Of a stretch of 64,000 nt of DNA, positions 1-9,634 are shown piece by piece. The stretch lies in the NCBI RefSeq assembly GCF_005938745.2, contig NZ_VCBX02000001.1:4230501-4294500 (forward strand), read 5' to 3'. The position numbers were made by a program, and so were the translations under genes. Positions within the stretch are counted from its first letter, which is position 1, and every line of letters starts with the position of its first letter. This stretch comes from Rhodococcus sp. KBS0724 (GTDB lineage Bacteria > Actinomycetota > Actinomycetes > Mycobacteriales > Mycobacteriaceae). The notes below the pieces were generated by a model, which was not told the DNA's origin, searched no databases, and was given only the letters and a program-made list of their open reading frames with translations.

Positions 1-414
1 CTTGGCCATATCCTGACGCTTGTCGTAGTCCTGCTTACCCTTGGCGAGGGCAAGCTCGACCTTGACCTTGCCGTCAGAGAAGTACATCGACAACGGAACC
101 AGCGTCTGGTTACCCTCGCGGGTCTTCCCTACAAGGTGTTCGATCTCGCGCTTGTGCAGCAACAACTTCCGGGTCCGACGCGGCGAGTGGTTGGTCCACG
201 AACCCTGTGTGTACTCCGGAATGTGCAGCGATCGAAGCCACACCTCACCGTTGTCGACGGTTGCGAATGCGTCCACGAGCGACGCCTTACCTTCGCGCAA
301 ACTCTTGACCTCGGTCCCGACGAGCGCGATTCCCGCTTCGTAAGTGTCGATGATCGTGTAGTTGTGACGCGCTTTGCGATTGGTCGCAATGACCTTGCGG
401 CCCTTTTCCTTCAC
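1..414 (-). CDS. smpB: SsrA-binding protein SmpB (3' end outside window)
   Basis: SmpB binds tmRNA and delivers it to stalled ribosomes for trans-translation. The visible 138 codons start at a GTG ([19 protein letters not shown]) and contain the typical core with [14 protein letters not shown] and the [16 protein letters not shown] helix. The frame is still open at base 1 (ending DMAK), so about the last 20 residues, including the basic tail, lie outside the window. A GAGAGG about 8 nt before the GTG supports this start. It follows ftsX on the same strand, as in mycobacteria. Confidence 0.93.
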   Translation of the reverse strand, partial: MKEKGRKVIATNRKARHNYTIIDTYEAGIALVGTEVKSLREGKASLVDAFATVDNGEVWLRSLHIPEYTQGSWTNHSPRRTRKLLLHKREIEHLVGKTREGNQTLVPLSMYFSDGKVKVELALAKGKQDYDKRQDMAK

Positions 415-494
415 TGTCCGGGCCTCTCAGTCCGCTGTCTTACCCAATAATGCAAACAACTCTTGCTCTCAGCATAGAAGGCCGTGCAAACCAA

Positions 495-1400
495 TTACTC
501 GCGCACGTACAAACGAAGCGTGACGTACGAGGTTATCGCTGCCATTCCCACGCCTGCGAGTACCAGGAACGGTGAGACGAACAGGATGTCGCTGTTGGAA
601 ATGCGGGCGACGATGTTGGCTTCGTAGACATCGGAGAGCACTCCGTCGATGAACAGATTTTTTGCTGTGAAGAGCCCGGCGATCGCCAGCACCGCACCGA
701 TCAAGGCGGCCACAATTGCCTCGAGGAGGAACGGAAGCTGTGTGTACCAGCGTGTTGCGCCCACCAGTCGCATGATGCTGACCTCGGTACGACGCGTGAA
801 TGCGGCGATCTGAACCATGTTGGCGATCAAAAGGATTGCGGCGATGGCCTGCACGACGGCAATGGCAAAGGCAGCGTTTCGGACACCACCGAGGACGCTG
901 AAGAGGCGGTCGACGAGCTCACGCTGGTTGAGAACGCTCTCGACACCCGGCCGGGAACCGAACGTGTCGTTGATGACGCCAAACCGTTCCGGGTCACTGA
1001 GCTTGACCTTGAACGACGCCGGGAAGCTGTCCGGGCTGACCAGTGCGGCCAGCTCGGGCTGGTCCTTGAACACTCGCTCGGTCGCATCCTTCACCGCGTC
1101 GTCACGATTGAGGAACTGAACCGCAACGACGGACGGCGTCTGCTCGAGTTCCTGCCGCAGGGTGCTGCAGATTTCTTGCTCACAACCGGGGTCTGCGGCG
1201 GAAATATCGTCCGTCAGGAAGATCTGAACCTCGACGCGCTCGAGGAAGATTTGTTGCGTCTTACCGGCCATCTGAACCACCAGGAGGCCACCACCGAAGA
1301 GACCCAGCGAAATTGCGGTCGTCAAGATCATGGCAATGGTCATCGTGATGTTGCGGCGCAGGCCGGTCAGGACCTCGCTGAAAATAAAACTGGCACGCAT
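495..1400 (-). CDS. ftsX: Cell division ABC transporter permease FtsX
   Basis: Integral-membrane partner of FtsE; in actinobacteria FtsEX transmits a signal across the membrane to peptidoglycan hydrolases at division. 301 aa: one TM near residues 20-42, an extracellular domain of about 130 residues with a CEQEIC cysteine pair, then three TM segments (about 178-200, 222-245, 268-292). Start MRASFIFSEVLTGLRRN matches the family. It lies 82 bp downstream of ftsE and upstream of smpB on the same strand, the conserved ftsE-ftsX-smpB order. Length is normal for the family. Confidence 0.95.
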   Translation of the reverse strand: MRASFIFSEVLTGLRRNITMTIAMILTTAISLGLFGGGLLVVQMAGKTQQIFLERVEVQIFLTDDISAADPGCEQEICSTLRQELEQTPSVVAVQFLNRDDAVKDATERVFKDQPELAALVSPDSFPASFKVKLSDPERFGVINDTFGSRPGVESVLNQRELVDRLFSVLGGVRNAAFAIAVVQAIAAILLIANMVQIAAFTRRTEVSIMRLVGATRWYTQLPFLLEAIVAALIGAVLAIAGLFTAKNLFIDGVLSDVYEANIVARISNSDILFVSPFLVLAGVGMAAITSYVTLRLYVRE

Positions 1401-1482
1401 CGGGGAATCCGATTCCTTCTCGAATGATCGGCGGCTTCGCAGCTACCGGTGGGCGTTCGGACGAGTGGTGAGCAGTCGGCGT

Positions 1483-2172
1483 TTACCTGCCGACGCCGTA
1501 CACACCCCGCGCTTCGTCTCTGCTGACCTTGCCGAGATCGAGTTCGATGACTCGTCGACGCATCGAGTCGACGATGTGGTGGTCGTGCGTGGCCATGACA
1601 ACGGTGGTGCCGGTGCGGTTGATTCGCTCGAGCAGCAGCATGATGTCCTGGCTGGTCTCAGGGTCGAGGTTGCCGGTGGGCTCGTCGGCGAGCAGGACCA
1701 GCGGCCGGTTCACGAAAGCGCGCGCAATAGCTACGCGCTGCTGCTCGCCGCCGGACAGTTCGGTCGGAAGTCGGTCAGCTTTGCCGGCGAGGCCGACCAT
1801 GTCGAGGACTTCGGGAACGGTACGTGCAATCACATCGCGTGGCTTGCCGATTACTTCCAACGCAAACGCGACATTCTCGGACACTGTCTTCTGCTGCAGC
1901 AGCCGGAAATCCTGGAACACGCAACCCATTGCCTGCCGCAGCTTCGGAACCCGACGGGCCGACAACTTGTTGACGTGAAAATCTGCGACCTCGATGTCAC
2001 CGGACGTCGGCGACTCCATCTTGAGCAGTAATCGCATGAAGGTCGACTTGCCAGAGCCGGAGGGGCCGATGAGGAAGACGAACTCCCCCTTCTCCACCTC
2101 CACACTGACATTGTCGAGCGCCGGCCTGGTGGAGGCTTTGTAGGACTTCGACACGTTCTTCATGCTGATCAC
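1483..2172 (-). CDS. ftsE: Cell division ATP-binding protein FtsE
   Basis: 229-aa ABC ATPase powering FtsX. Walker [10 protein letters not shown] (about residue 36), signature LSGGEQQR, Walker [10 protein letters not shown] and the H-loop in MATHDHH are all present. Translation starts at a GTG ([12 protein letters not shown]), the usual FtsE N-terminus. A GC-rich inverted repeat (CGGCG/CGCCG) overlaps the stop codon but has no U tract, so it is not called a terminator. Confidence 0.95.
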   Translation of the reverse strand: MISMKNVSKSYKASTRPALDNVSVEVEKGEFVFLIGPSGSGKSTFMRLLLKMESPTSGDIEVADFHVNKLSARRVPKLRQAMGCVFQDFRLLQQKTVSENVAFALEVIGKPRDVIARTVPEVLDMVGLAGKADRLPTELSGGEQQRVAIARAFVNRPLVLLADEPTGNLDPETSQDIMLLLERINRTGTTVVMATHDHHIVDSMRRRVIELDLGKVSRDEARGVYGVGR

Positions 2173-2236
2173 AACAAGCCAGTCTAGCCGTTATCGAACA
2201 GTGACCTTGGAGCAACGCGCGGCGAGTGCGCCCGCT

Positions 2237-2707
2237 TTACCCGGTTCCACTGGTTGTCGCGGCTGTTGTGCTCGGAATTGTCGTGGCTGTGCTGTTGGAA
2301 TTGCCGACCGGAGGGCCAGGGGCCGGTGCTGTTGTCGTCGCCGTCGACGAAACACCACTCTGCGCTGAACCCGGAGTCGCTGAACCCGGAGTTACTGAAC
2401 CGGAAGACTCGGTCGTCGACGGCGCCGATTCCGAGGACGGAGGCGTCGAAGATTCCGGGACAGTTGTGGTCGAAGTCCCCACCGGCGGCGGCGTGTACGG
2501 CTCCGTCACCGACGATCCTGCGGCCGGCGCAGGCGTGGCTGCCGCGGGCACCTCCGGGTTGAGACTCGTGTTGGCGACGTAGGCGAGGATCCAGGCCACG
2601 ATCAGAAGGAATGTCGATGTCCGCATCCGGCCACCGAATAACCGGGACGGCATCCAATCGAAGTGGATGATCCGGTCGAGACCGCGCCGGGGTTCTTGCT
2701 CGGTCAT
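2237..2707 (-). CDS. Small membrane protein with Pro/Thr/Ser-rich tail (Rv3103c-like)
   Basis: 156 aa. A conserved-looking N-terminus (RRGLDRIIHFDWMPSRLFGGRM) is followed by one TM helix (TSTFLLIVAWILAYVA, about residues 31-46) and a roughly 100-residue low-complexity tail of Pro, Thr, Ser and Ala, probably extracytoplasmic and disordered. Its ATG overlaps the stop of the MscS-like gene (ATGA), implying translational coupling. M. tuberculosis has a proline-rich protein of unknown function at the same place. No catalytic motif is visible; a scaffold or cell-wall-spanning role is only inference. Confidence 0.8.
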   Translation of the reverse strand: MTEQEPRRGLDRIIHFDWMPSRLFGGRMRTSTFLLIVAWILAYVANTSLNPEVPAAATPAPAAGSSVTEPYTPPPVGTSTTTVPESSTPPSSESAPSTTESSGSVTPGSATPGSAQSGVSSTATTTAPAPGPPVGNSNSTATTIPSTTAATTSGTG

Positions 2708-3588
2708 TCGCTCGCCTCCTCGATGTTGCCCGTGTGCAGTCCCGGCGTGACGGTGATTCCTTGACGGCGTAGTGCCGCGGCAACGCGCACACGCAGCGCC
2801 CGTCCGACCTGGAACTGCTTGCCCGGTAGCGTGCGCGCCACCATCCGAATGCTGACCTGATCCACCTCGAGGCTTTCGATACCCATGACCGTCGGCTCGT
2901 CCAGGAGGAGCTTCTTGAGTCCACGGTCAGACATCGCGTCGACGCCGACCTGGCGAAGTACCTCGTTGACCCGGGTGAGGTCGGCTGTCGCCGGAACCGG
3001 AACGTCGATGACGGCGCGCGCCCAGTCCTTGGACAGGTTGGTCGCTTTCACGATCTGGCCGTTGGGAACGGTAATCACTTCACCGTCTGCGTTCCGCATT
3101 CGAGTGACTCGCAACGTCACGTCTTCGATGACACCTTCGGCATCATCGGACGAACCTGTGATCGCAAGCCGCACGGTGTCGCCGAATCCGTATTGGCGTT
3201 CGGTGATGATGAAGAATCCCGCCAGGATGTCCTGCACGACGCGCTGCGCACCAAAACCCAGTGCCGCGCCGAGCACTGTCGCCGGTGCGACCAAACTACC
3301 GATCGGCAGGCTCAACAGATCGAGAACCTTCAGTGTCGCGATCACATAGATGAACGTGATGATCACCCAGGTGATGACCTGAGCCACGGAATGACGGTGC
3401 TTGGTGGCCTCGGATCGGACCAGAGCGTCACCCAGCTGATAGTTGGCATCGATCTGGTCGGTGACCTTGTTGCCGCCCCAACTGACCAGACGGGCAAGGA
3501 TCAAGGCTCCGAGCACGGTCATGAGGACCGACAACCCAGGGTTCTGGAGCCAATTGAGCAGGTTCTGCCCAGGTCTGAGAAAAGTCAT
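2704..3588 (-). CDS. MscS-family mechanosensitive ion channel
   Basis: 294 aa. Two or three N-terminal TM helices precede the conserved pore-lining/beta-domain junction VLGAALGFGAQRVVQDILAGFFIITERQYGFGD, the hallmark of small-conductance channels that open under hypo-osmotic stress. The beta domain (EGVIEDVTLRVTRMRNADGEVITVPNG) and an alpha/beta C-terminal domain follow. It lies directly downstream of prfB and is coupled to the small Pro/Thr-rich gene, the same order as Rv3104c-Rv3103c. Start ATG has AAAGGC upstream. Confidence 0.9.
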   Translation of the reverse strand: MTFLRPGQNLLNWLQNPGLSVLMTVLGALILARLVSWGGNKVTDQIDANYQLGDALVRSEATKHRHSVAQVITWVIITFIYVIATLKVLDLLSLPIGSLVAPATVLGAALGFGAQRVVQDILAGFFIITERQYGFGDTVRLAITGSSDDAEGVIEDVTLRVTRMRNADGEVITVPNGQIVKATNLSKDWARAVIDVPVPATADLTRVNEVLRQVGVDAMSDRGLKKLLLDEPTVMGIESLEVDQVSIRMVARTLPGKQFQVGRALRVRVAAALRRQGITVTPGLHTGNIEEASE

Positions 3589-3606
3589 CGTGCCTTTCGG
3601 TTGCCG

Positions 3607-4713
3607 CTATGCGGACTGGTTCTCGCTCATGCGCCAGCGAATGCCGGCCTCGAGGAAACCGTCGATGTCACCGTCGAGCACTGCGGACGGGTTGTTGACC
3701 TCGTATTCGGTGCGCAGGTCCTTGACCATCTGGTACGGGTGCAGGACGTACGAACGCATCTGGTTGCCCCACGAGCTTCCGCTGTCGCCCTTGAGCGCAT
3801 CCATCTCGGCGCGCTCTTCCAGACGCTTGACCGCCAGCAGCTTTGCCTGCAGGACGCGCATCGCGGACACCTTGTTCTGGAGCTGCGACTTCTCGTTCTG
3901 ACACGTCACGACGATGCCCGTCGGGATGTGCGTCAGGCGCACCGCCGAGTCGGTGGTGTTGACGGACTGACCACCGGGACCGGACGAGCGGTAGACATCG
4001 ACGCGGATGTCGTTCTCGTTGATCTCGATGTGGTCGGTGGTCTCGACGACCGGCAGGACCTCGACCTCGGCAAACGACGTCTGGCGACGGCCCTGGTTGT
4101 CGAACGGGCTGATCCGGACGAGGCGGTGGGTGCCCATCTCCACAGACAGGGTGCCATAGGTGTACGGCCCCTTGATCGCGAATGTGGCGCTCTTGAGTCC
4201 GGCTTCTTCGGCATACGACGTGTCGTAGACCTCGACGCCGTAATCGTGCTTTTCCGCCCAACGGATGTACATGCGCATGAGCATCTCGGCCCAGTCTGCG
4301 GCGTCGACTCCGCCGGCGCCGGAGCGGATGTTGATCAGCGCGTCGCGCTCGTCGTACTCACCCGAGAGCATGGTCTTGACTTCCATCGCGGCGATGTCCT
4401 CGCGCAGGCTGGCGCGTTCGGCGTCGGCATCAGCGATCGCGTCAGGGCCTTCGTCCTCTGCCAATTCGTACAGAATCGGCATCTCGTCGAGCCTCTCGCG
4501 CAACGCCACGATTCGGCGAAGCTCCGATTGGGCATGCGACAGCTGGCTGGTTACTTGCTGAGCGTGGTCCTGGTCGTTCCACAAGCCCGGATCGGCAGCC
4601 TGATGCTCGAGCTCGTCGATGCGTCGACGCAGCTCTTCGACGTCCACGACCGACTCGCAGGTGCGAAGGGTGGTGTCGAGCGCGTTCAGGTCTGCAATTA
4701 CGTCAGGATGCAC
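3607..4713 (-). CDS. prfB: Peptide chain release factor 2
   Basis: Class I release factor for UGA and UAA. 368 aa from GTG ([13 protein letters not shown]). SPF tripeptide at about residues 202-204 for stop recognition and GGQ at 247-249 ([11 protein letters not shown]) for peptidyl-tRNA hydrolysis. The frame can be extended 30 codons upstream, but that stretch (cysteine- and arginine-rich) does not resemble RF2. The gene is one continuous frame: the +1 programmed frameshift near codon 25 found in many bacteria is absent, as is usual in actinobacteria. Confidence 0.95.
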   Translation of the reverse strand: MHPDVIADLNALDTTLRTCESVVDVEELRRRIDELEHQAADPGLWNDQDHAQQVTSQLSHAQSELRRIVALRERLDEMPILYELAEDEGPDAIADADAERASLREDIAAMEVKTMLSGEYDERDALINIRSGAGGVDAADWAEMLMRMYIRWAEKHDYGVEVYDTSYAEEAGLKSATFAIKGPYTYGTLSVEMGTHRLVRISPFDNQGRRQTSFAEVEVLPVVETTDHIEINENDIRVDVYRSSGPGGQSVNTTDSAVRLTHIPTGIVVTCQNEKSQLQNKVSAMRVLQAKLLAVKRLEERAEMDALKGDSGSSWGNQMRSYVLHPYQMVKDLRTEYEVNNPSAVLDGDIDGFLEAGIRWRMSENQSA

Positions 4714-4767
4714 GGTTCTCAAGGCTACCGGGTGTCCTCCCCTGCAATAACCGCGACTCGAACCAGG

Positions 4768-4811
4768 AACCGGACAAGAACCGAACAAGCACCGAACAAG
4801 CACCCAACAAG
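4768..4811 (+). repeat. 11-bp tandem repeat, 4 copies, upstream of canA
   Basis: Four consecutive 11-mers (consensus MACCGAACAAG; 4768-4778, 4779-4789, 4790-4800, 4801-4811), with a fifth degenerate copy just before. The array lies between the divergent prfB and carbonic anhydrase starts and runs into the Shine-Dalgarno of the latter. The period is one helical turn. Confidence 0.8.
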
Positions 4812-4823
4812 AAGGGCTTATCG

Positions 4824-5318
4824 ATGACCGTCACCGACGAATACCTGCAGAACAACGCCGCATATGCCGAGCAGTTCTCCGGACCGCTCCCCCTCCCACC
4901 GAGTAAGCACGTTGCCGTTCTCGCCTGCATGGATGCGCGTCTGGACGTCTACCGGATGCTCGGCATCAAAGAGGGCGAATCACACGTCATTCGCAACGCC
5001 GGCGGTGTGGTCACCGACGACGAGATTCGGTCGCTTGCCATCAGCCAGCGCCTGCTCGGCACCACCGAGATCATCCTCATCCATCACACGGATTGCGGGA
5101 TGCTGACGTTCACGGATGACAATTTCAAGCGCTCGATCCAGGACGAGATCGGCGTCAAACCGGCCTGGTCACCCGAATCGTTCCCCGACGTGGACGAAGA
5201 CGTACGGCAATCGCTACGCCGAATCGAGAGCAGTCCGTTCATCACCGCGACAACCTCCCTGCGTGGATTTGTCTTCGATGTGGCGACCGGAAAGCTGAAC
5301 GAAGTTCTGCCCGCGTAG
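4824..5318 (+). CDS. canA: Beta-class carbonic anhydrase
   Basis: Interconverts CO2 and bicarbonate. 164 aa with the zinc ligands and dyad of beta-CAs: Cys35-x-Asp37-x-Arg39 (ACMDARLD), then His88 and Cys91 (HHTDCGM). Very similar, from memory, to M. tuberculosis Rv1284. SD AGAAGGG about 7 nt before the ATG. It is divergent from prfB and followed by hisN. A 13-bp tandem duplication overlaps its stop codon. Confidence 0.93.
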   Translation: MTVTDEYLQNNAAYAEQFSGPLPLPPSKHVAVLACMDARLDVYRMLGIKEGESHVIRNAGGVVTDDEIRSLAISQRLLGTTEIILIHHTDCGMLTFTDDNFKRSIQDEIGVKPAWSPESFPDVDEDVRQSLRRIESSPFITATTSLRGFVFDVATGKLNEVLPA

Positions 5319-5337
5319 GTAGGGCGCGCAGGTAGGG
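5312..5337 (+). repeat. 13-bp tandem duplication spanning the canA stop codon
   Basis: Two adjacent 13-mers (CGCGYAGGTAGGG; 5312-5324 and 5325-5337) differing at one base. The first copy contains the TAG stop of the carbonic anhydrase gene. Confidence 0.75.
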
Positions 5338-5369
5338 ACTGTGCGGGCAAGACGGTAGGTTGTGTTCCC

Positions 5370-6176
5370 GTGACCGACCTCGCATCCGACCGCGTTTCCG
5401 ATCTAGCGTCCGACCTAGCCTTGGCCCTGCGTCTCGCCGACGAGGCCGACGCGATCACTCGCGCCCGCTTCGGCGCTCTCGATCTGCGAGTGGACGACAA
5501 ACCCGACCTCACACCGGTCTCCGACGCCGACCTCGCCGTCGAACGCGCCGTGCGAGCGACACTGTCCGAGGCTCGACCGGGCGACTCGGTGCTGGGTGAA
5601 GAGTTCGGCGGCGACGCGGTGTTCGACGGACGGCAGTGGGTGGTCGATCCGATCGACGGCACCAAGAACTTCGTACGTAACGTGCCGGTCTGGGCAACCC
5701 TGATCAGTTTGCTCGCGGACGGCGTTCCCGTCGTCGGCGTCGTCAGTGCACCCGCCCTGAACCGACGATGGTGGGCAGCAACAGGTTTGGGCGCCTTCAC
5801 CTCCTACGACGGCGGCGACGCCCGAGCGATTCGAGTATCCGCCGTCGACCGCGGCGAATCGGCGAGCCTGAGCTTCTCGAGCCTGTCCGGGTGGAAGGAC
5901 CGCGGAATCCGCGATCAGTTCATCGATCTCACCGATCATGTGTGGCGAGTACGCGGGTACGGAGACTTCTTCTCGTACTGCCTGGTCGCTGAAGGCGCAG
6001 TGGATATCGCTGCCGAACCCGAGGTTTCCCTATGGGACCTCGCTGCCTTGGACGTGTTGATCCGCGAAGCCGGTGGAACCTTTACCGACCTTGACGGCGG
6101 AACCGGCCCGCACGGCGGCAGCGCCGTTGCCACGAACGGCTTGCTGCACGAGGATGTGCTCGCGCGTCTGCGGTAG
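5370..6176 (+). CDS. hisN: Histidinol-phosphatase, inositol-monophosphatase type (HisN)
   Basis: 268 aa, Mg-dependent phosphatase of the IMPase fold; the actinobacterial HisN branch dephosphorylates histidinol phosphate in histidine synthesis. Motifs: [20 protein letters not shown] (metal site 1), DPIDGTKNF (signature, about residues 90-98) and [15 protein letters not shown] (C-terminal metal Asp). GTG start ([11 protein letters not shown]). A TAGGTT hexamer 8 nt upstream of the GTG would fit leaderless transcription (inference). It matches Rv3137 in position and type; a related inositol monophosphatase activity cannot be excluded. Confidence 0.88.
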   Translation: MTDLASDRVSDLASDLALALRLADEADAITRARFGALDLRVDDKPDLTPVSDADLAVERAVRATLSEARPGDSVLGEEFGGDAVFDGRQWVVDPIDGTKNFVRNVPVWATLISLLADGVPVVGVVSAPALNRRWWAATGLGAFTSYDGGDARAIRVSAVDRGESASLSFSSLSGWKDRGIRDQFIDLTDHVWRVRGYGDFFSYCLVAEGAVDIAAEPEVSLWDLAALDVLIREAGGTFTDLDGGTGPHGGSAVATNGLLHEDVLARLR

Positions 6177-6277
6177 CTAGCCGGGTACCAGAACTCCCCA
6201 CTCGCCGCAAGGGCCGTAGGGAGGAGCCCCGGCGGGTCCGTCGGCAGGATTCGTCACGGCATCTCGAACCGTTGACT

Positions 6278-6304
6278 TGAAGTAGTCGATCACGCACTAC
6301 TTCA
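6278..6304 (+). promoter_or_regulatory. 9-bp inverted repeat abutting the multicopper oxidase SD
   Basis: TGAAGTAGT (6278-6286), 9-nt spacer, ACTACTTCA (6296-6304). The right arm runs directly into the AGGAG ribosome binding site (6304-6308), and a TTGACT hexamer lies just before the left arm. It could be a repressor operator or an mRNA hairpin that hides the SD. Confidence 0.55.
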
Positions 6305-6312
6305 GGAGAATG

Positions 6313-7830
6313 ATGAACCGGATTTCCCGGCGCACGATACTGTTCGGCCTTGCTGCCGCGCCCCTCGGACTTGCGGTGGGCTGCGGCGCCGACTCCGCAG
6401 GCGCATTACGGCCTACGGCAGCAGCAGGGTCTTCGCGTCCGTTACCGATTCCGCCGCTGGCTCCATCAACTGTCGACGACTCCGGCGTCCGCCACTTCAC
6501 ACTCCGCGCCGCTGCCGGAACCACCGAGATTGTCGCGGGAAAGCTCACCGACACTTGGGGGTTCAACGGATCCATCCTGGGACCGACTGTTCGAGCCGCA
6601 CGCGGAGAATCTGTGGCATTCACGATCGACAACACACTGACAGAGCCCACGACCGTCCATTGGCACGGCATGCACCTGCCCGCTCGGTTCGACGGTGGCC
6701 CGCACCAGACCATCGAAGCCGGCGGTCGCTGGGAACCGGCGTGGACGATCGACCAAGCGGCCTCGACGCTCTGGTATCACCCGCACCCGCACGGATCCAC
6801 CGAACGGCACGTACAGCGCGGACTAGCCGGACTGTTCCTGATCGACGACGCCGACACCGATAGGCTGGACATCCCCAAAACCTATGGGATTGATGATGTT
6901 CCGCTGATAATCCAGGATCGCCGATTCCGCGCCGACGGCAGTTTCGACGAATCCGATCCGACCGACGTCGGCTTGCTGGGCGACACGATCGTCACCAATG
7001 GCATCTCCGACGCCTACTTCGACGTCACCACCGGGGTTGTGCGACTGCGCATCCTGAACGGCTCCTCCGGTCGTCTCTACAACCTGGGGTTCCCCGACGA
7101 CCGGTCTTTCGATCTGATCGCCACCGACGGCGGACTGCTCGAATCACCGATTCCGATCAAGCGGATTCAGCTCAGCCCCGGCGAACGAGTCGAGGTCGTA
7201 GTTCGCGTCGATCCCGGTGCGACGACCACATTGGTGTCGTTTCCGATCGAGAACAGTGGTGGGGTGAATTTCTCCGACGCAGAGAACTTCGGCATGAACG
7301 ACCGCTTCGACATCGTCGAACTTCGAGGCGTCGGCACCCGCGTGTCACGGTCGACCCTCCCGCCGCAGTTGGCCACCTTGTCGCGCCTCGAGCCGTCGAC
7401 TGCAAGTGTTTCCCGGTCCTTCGATCTGCAGTGGTACATGATCAACGGACAACGAATGGACATGAACCGCATCGACTTCGAAGCCGTGGTCGGGGCCACC
7501 GAAGTGTGGACGATCACCAACAAGGACAACTGGCCGCACAACTTCCACGTCCACGACGTGCAATTCCAGGTCCTCGACGTCGACGGCCGAACTCCCCCAC
7601 CGCACCTGCGTGGCCTCAAGGACACCGTCTACACGCCTCCGGGCAGCAGTATTCGCGTCGCACTGCAGTGGTCCGAATACACCGATCCCACTGTGCCGTA
7701 CATGTTCCACTGCCACCTGCTGATGCACGAGGATCAAGGCATGATGGGCCAATTCCTCGTCCTCGAACCGGGACAGAAAGCTGCGCCGATGCAGATGGAC
7801 ATGGAGATGGACATGCACACCGGTCATTGA
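6313..7830 (+). CDS. Tat-exported multicopper oxidase
   Basis: About 505 aa. The N-terminus carries a twin-arginine signal (SRRTILFGLAAAPLG) ending at LAVGC, a possible lipobox. Copper ligands are in the usual four motifs: HWHGMHLP, WYHPHPHGS, HNFHVHDVQF and MFHCHLLMHEDQGMMGQF (type 1/2/3 sites, with the HCH and axial Met). The C-terminal tail is Met/Asp/His-rich (MQMDMEMDMHTGH), typical of copper-tolerance oxidases. Likely a CueO/CopA-like cuprous or phenol oxidase outside the membrane. Two ATGs occur in tandem (6310, 6313); the second gives better SD spacing. Its stop overlaps the convergent response regulator by 7 bp. Confidence 0.9.
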   Translation: MNRISRRTILFGLAAAPLGLAVGCGADSAGALRPTAAAGSSRPLPIPPLAPSTVDDSGVRHFTLRAAAGTTEIVAGKLTDTWGFNGSILGPTVRAARGESVAFTIDNTLTEPTTVHWHGMHLPARFDGGPHQTIEAGGRWEPAWTIDQAASTLWYHPHPHGSTERHVQRGLAGLFLIDDADTDRLDIPKTYGIDDVPLIIQDRRFRADGSFDESDPTDVGLLGDTIVTNGISDAYFDVTTGVVRLRILNGSSGRLYNLGFPDDRSFDLIATDGGLLESPIPIKRIQLSPGERVEVVVRVDPGATTTLVSFPIENSGGVNFSDAENFGMNDRFDIVELRGVGTRVSRSTLPPQLATLSRLEPSTASVSRSFDLQWYMINGQRMDMNRIDFEAVVGATEVWTITNKDNWPHNFHVHDVQFQVLDVDGRTPPPHLRGLKDTVYTPPGSSIRVALQWSEYTDPTVPYMFHCHLLMHEDQGMMGQFLVLEPGQKAAPMQMDMEMDMHTGH

Positions 7831-8462
7831 CGGTTCTGTAAGTGGTACACGGCAAGGCGGACCCGATTGTCGCAGCCCGTCTTCGACATCAGGTTTGCCA
7901 CATGAGTCTTGACCGTCGTCACACCCAAATGCAGCACGTCCCCGATTTCCTGATTGCTCTTCCCTTCCGCAACCAGGGCGAGAACCTGCGATTCGCGTTC
8001 GGTCAGCGAAACCGCCTCTGTCACAGCAGTGCCCGCGGCGGCGCCAATCACCGCTCGATCCACGACGCGGCGAAGCAGTTCCGGGGAGAACACCATCTCG
8101 CCCTCGGCTACCCGGCGAATGGCACCGAGCAACTCGGCAGGTTCGGTGTCCTTGACGAGAAACCCCGAAGCACCGGCAGCAAGCGCGGGATACAGATGAT
8201 CGTCGTCGTCGAAAGTGGTGAGCACGAGAATGCGTGAGCGCCGCCCGGACTTGACTATCTGCCGGGTGGCATCGATCCCGTCGAGGCCGGGCATCCTCAA
8301 GTCCATCAGGATCACGTCGGGATCCAGTTCAGCAGCAAGCGCTATCGCCTCGACGCCGTTCGACGCCTCACCGGATATGGTCATATCCTCGGCCGCAGTG
8401 CACAGCATCCGCAAACCGGCGCGCACAAGTCGCTGGTCGTCGACGACCAACACAGTGATCAC
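7824..8462 (-). CDS. NarL/LuxR-family response regulator
   Basis: 212 aa from GTG (MITVLVVDDQRLVRAG). Receiver domain with acidic pocket DD near residue 8, phospho-acceptor Asp in DVILMDLRMPG, Thr in VLTTFDD, Lys in FLVKD; C-terminal LuxR HTH (LTERESQVLALVAEGKSNQEIGDVLHL). The start overlaps the kinase stop by 4 bp (GTGA), so the pair is translationally coupled. The longer frame adds 16 unlikely residues. Targets unknown; the convergent copper oxidase is the nearest candidate. Confidence 0.93.
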   Translation of the reverse strand: MITVLVVDDQRLVRAGLRMLCTAAEDMTISGEASNGVEAIALAAELDPDVILMDLRMPGLDGIDATRQIVKSGRRSRILVLTTFDDDDHLYPALAAGASGFLVKDTEPAELLGAIRRVAEGEMVFSPELLRRVVDRAVIGAAAGTAVTEAVSLTERESQVLALVAEGKSNQEIGDVLHLGVTTVKTHVANLMSKTGCDNRVRLAVYHLQNRQ

Positions 8463-9586
8463 GAGTCGCCACCCTCGGCTACCAGCGGAATACTCACGTA
8501 TAACTCCCATCTGCCGTCACCGAGCGTGCCGGCGGTCATCTCACCGCCGACCAACTTTGCACGCTCCCTCATTCCGACGAGGCCGTGTCCGGCGCCCTTC
8601 GCCGATCCATCGAAATTGTTGCTCACCCTGACCTCGACCCGACCGTCCTTGCGCCGCACAGATACCGAGACGGGTTCCTTCTTGCGTCCGTGCTTCATGA
8701 CGTTGGTCAGCGATTCCTGAATTACCCGCAACAACGTCAGCCGGCCGATGGCGTCGAGGTCAGCGGCGCCCGACTCGACGTGCGCCTGAACCTGGAAGTC
8801 GGCTGCACGGACACGATCGACCGCGGCCTCGATTTCCGCACCGACGGCGTCCGGTTCGACCAGAGCAACCTCGCCGAGCGAGGGATCGCGCAATGCGACG
8901 AGAAGGCGGCGAATATCGGTCAGCGCATCCGATGCCGTCGCATGCACGTCGGTGAGGACTTCCTGCACGGCTTCGTCCTGCGGTGCCAATACGTGTTGAG
9001 CGACTCCGATTCTCAGGACGATCGACGCCATGTGGTGCGCAACGAGGTCATGCAATTCGCGGGCGAGCGCACTGCGCTCCGCTGCGCGGGTCTGCGCGAG
9101 ATTATTCGCGGCCAATTCACGCTGCGAGCGCAGATACAATCCGAGCAGCAGCGGCAAACCCACGTATGCAAGCACTTTCACAGCAGTGGTGACCGACCAG
9201 AATGCGTCGTGAGATTCGAACCAGATCCCTGCCAGTACGGAACCGCACCACCCGGTTGCCGATACGGCGACCAGTTCCCGGCGCTCGGCCCGCATCGTGA
9301 CGTCGACAACGGCTACCGCGCCGAGATACGGGACAAGTTCGGACAGCCCCCACGCGTCGGCGACGAACATCGGAACGGCGAGCGCCGAGATGGCCAGGGA
9401 CGCGAGGACCGGCCATCGACGGCCGGTGACGAAGACGAGCACCGACAGCATCGAGAAGATCCAGTAGGTGACGGGGACCCGATACTCCCCGGGATACGTG
9501 CTGGCGATCAGCAGGCAAGGAACCACCACCAACGGCACGTAGCGCACATACCGCTGAATCCGATCTGGCACCTCTGTCCGGTTCAC
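8459..9586 (-). CDS. Sensor histidine kinase (HisKA_3 type)
   Basis: 375 aa. About five N-terminal hydrophobic helices (residues 15-150) form the membrane sensor. A dimerisation helix follows with the phospho-acceptor His in ARELHDLVAHHM (about residue 188), then an HATPase domain with LLRVIQESLTNVMKHG (N box) and GHGLVGMRERAKLVGG (G boxes). This layout is that of NarL-partner kinases of the DesK/LiaS class. No extracytoplasmic ligand domain is seen, so the signal is probably sensed in the membrane. Confidence 0.92.
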   Translation of the reverse strand: MNRTEVPDRIQRYVRYVPLVVVPCLLIASTYPGEYRVPVTYWIFSMLSVLVFVTGRRWPVLASLAISALAVPMFVADAWGLSELVPYLGAVAVVDVTMRAERRELVAVSATGWCGSVLAGIWFESHDAFWSVTTAVKVLAYVGLPLLLGLYLRSQRELAANNLAQTRAAERSALARELHDLVAHHMASIVLRIGVAQHVLAPQDEAVQEVLTDVHATASDALTDIRRLLVALRDPSLGEVALVEPDAVGAEIEAAVDRVRAADFQVQAHVESGAADLDAIGRLTLLRVIQESLTNVMKHGRKKEPVSVSVRRKDGRVEVRVSNNFDGSAKGAGHGLVGMRERAKLVGGEMTAGTLGDGRWELYVSIPLVAEGGDS

Positions 9587-9634
9587 CTGTCGAGCCTATG
9601 ACGTGCGTCATTTTGCCGTTTCTCGACAACTGAC

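Noticed and set aside
3193..4827. 544-codon plus-strand open frame over mscS-like and prfB
   Set aside because: Crosses two real genes on the other strand and shows no protein-like features.
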